From NCBI GenBank assembly GCA_015146655.1, contig VKHL01000056.1:106809-170808 (forward strand): 64,000 nucleotides of DNA. Reading direction: 5' to 3'. This document shows positions 63,220 through 64,000 of the stretch, one piece after another. The position numbers and the translations under genes are program-made. The number at the start of each line of letters is the position of its first letter. The stretch's first letter is position 1. The DNA is from Ochromonas danica. Lineage: Eukaryota; Sar; Chrysophyceae; Chromulinales; Chromulinaceae. Below the pieces are notes generated by a model. It searched no databases and had not been told where the DNA came from. It saw only the letters and a list, made by a program, of their open reading frames with translations.

Positions 63220-63728
63220 TCTCTCGTGATCTAAAGGGAGGGACTGTGATAGATAGGACACTGTGACTTCGTGACTAGTGACACTGGCAGACTGAAATCT
63301 CTGTCAGACTGAAATCTCCTCTTGTTGTTCAACCCCCAGAAAGTCACATGCTTGATACACTAGATTTCCAAATAGCCAGATCTGGAACTTCTGTGACAAA
63401 AGAACGTTGTTTTGCAATGACGAAAAATATCGTTGAAGAAAGCAGTAACAGTCGCACCAATTCATCAAAAGTACCGCCGATTGAAAGCAGTTAGCTAAGT
63501 TTCGTCGAAGATACGATATCGATTTCACTACACCTCTCCACGGCGAGGAGGAGGTTGGAGGGTATAGTCGAGTCGATCACAACACTCCAGAAATTGAGGC
63601 CTTATAGACAGCACTGCAAGTTTATAAACACATTTTTAATATGGACGAATCCAGCTTGTTTTATCAACGTCTTACCAACAGAACTTATTTGTTGCGAAGA
63701 AGGGAGTAGAAGAAACCCAAAGCTCGCA
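63220..63728. other. intergenic region
   Basis: The PPCS promoter and the 3' flank of the edge gene. Includes a palindrome-like CTGTCAGACTGAAATCTC repeated with variation near 63290-63320. No ORF with protein-like features. Confidence 0.4.
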
Positions 63729-64000
63729 TTACACTAGTAGTAGACTATTATGTTGCAATTCTGTAGCTACTATGAAAGTATCTGACGTACGAGTCGCGTG
63801 AAGAAGAAACTTCTTGAACAGGAACCCATCAACAGAAGGCAATCCTTGTCCATTATTGTTGATCAGCGTGGCTTCCAGACTGATTTCGCACAGATACTTG
63901 TGTACAGGATCGTAAGATGATTTCTCATCACCGCCCTTCCACACGAAATTCAATTGGAGAGGAGGAAAGAAGGTCGTTAAATCTCCTGCTTTCACTTCCC
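63729..64000 (-). CDS. partial orphan gene at the right edge
   Basis: A minus-strand frame open across the window end, encoding at least 89 residues before a stop at 63729. It reads like real protein (LQLNFVWKGGDEKSSYDP; KYLCEISLEATLINNN; GFLFKKFLLHATRTSDTFIV). The start lies outside the window. No family is recognised from this piece. Confidence 0.45.
   Translation of the reverse strand, partial: EVKAGDLTTFFPPLQLNFVWKGGDEKSSYDPVHKYLCEISLEATLINNNGQGLPSVDGFLFKKFLLHATRTSDTFIVATELQHNSLLLV

Overview
The window is nuclear DNA from a gene-dense, intron-bearing single-celled eukaryote. Introns are short (about 55-300 bp) and GT-AG, all three stop codons are used, there is a Pol III tRNA gene, and the families are typical eukaryotic ones: RUVBL1, a Qa-SNARE, ADF/cofilin, an ERG4-type sterol reductase, SAMHD1, LYRM2 and NCKX. 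I cannot place the lineage. A MtnA-MtnK fusion, REJ-domain surface proteins and an EF-hand COPI-associated protein suggest a free-living protist rather than an animal, land plant or fungus. Because introns matter, most gene models below are spliced; the splice sites were chosen by hand from frame, GT/AG and family alignment from memory.

Layout. 1-12.3 kb: a divergent kinase-like protein (cut by the left edge), RUVBL1, an EXS-domain membrane protein, a small RING protein, a secreted orphan, a 778-aa orphan and a PH-containing K+-dependent Na+/Ca2+ exchanger relative. 12.7-26.1 kb: two intronless genes for about 2,100-aa REJ-type surface proteins, arranged tail to tail as an inverted repeat. 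Their 5.5-kb cores are essentially identical while both ends and one short internal patch differ. 26.5-39.3 kb: FKBP, LYRM2, tRNA-Gln, a coiled-coil protein, ERG4, an NPF-motif tetraspan protein, a signal-peptide proteasome-fold protein, a trans-polyprenyl diphosphate synthase and an alpha/beta hydrolase with a ubiquitin-binding type zinc finger. 39.4-51 kb: a TKL-like kinase, the MtnA-MtnK methionine-salvage fusion, a LanC-like protein, a syntaxin and an exostosin-like glycosyltransferase, with a patch of broken copies of neighbouring genes at 47.3-47.5 kb. 51.4-57 kb: SAMHD1 and a truncated 909-bp copy of its 3' part, with a predicted PD-(D/E)XK nuclease gene lying between the two copies. 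57-64 kb: ADF/cofilin, an EF-hand COPI-associated protein, a coiled-coil protein, a lysine-methyltransferase-like protein, phosphopantothenate-cysteine ligase and an edge-truncated orphan.

There are no operons; genes are independent and often divergent or convergent with 100-400 bp spacers. Several spacers carry a near-palindromic GTTAACTTAA motif.

The two loci most worth follow-up are (i) the SAMHD1 / nuclease / duplicated SAMHD1 3' end arrangement, which has the layout of an endonuclease element that carries a replacement end for its target gene, and (ii) the inverted REJ pair, which looks homogenised by gene conversion apart from a variable ectodomain patch.
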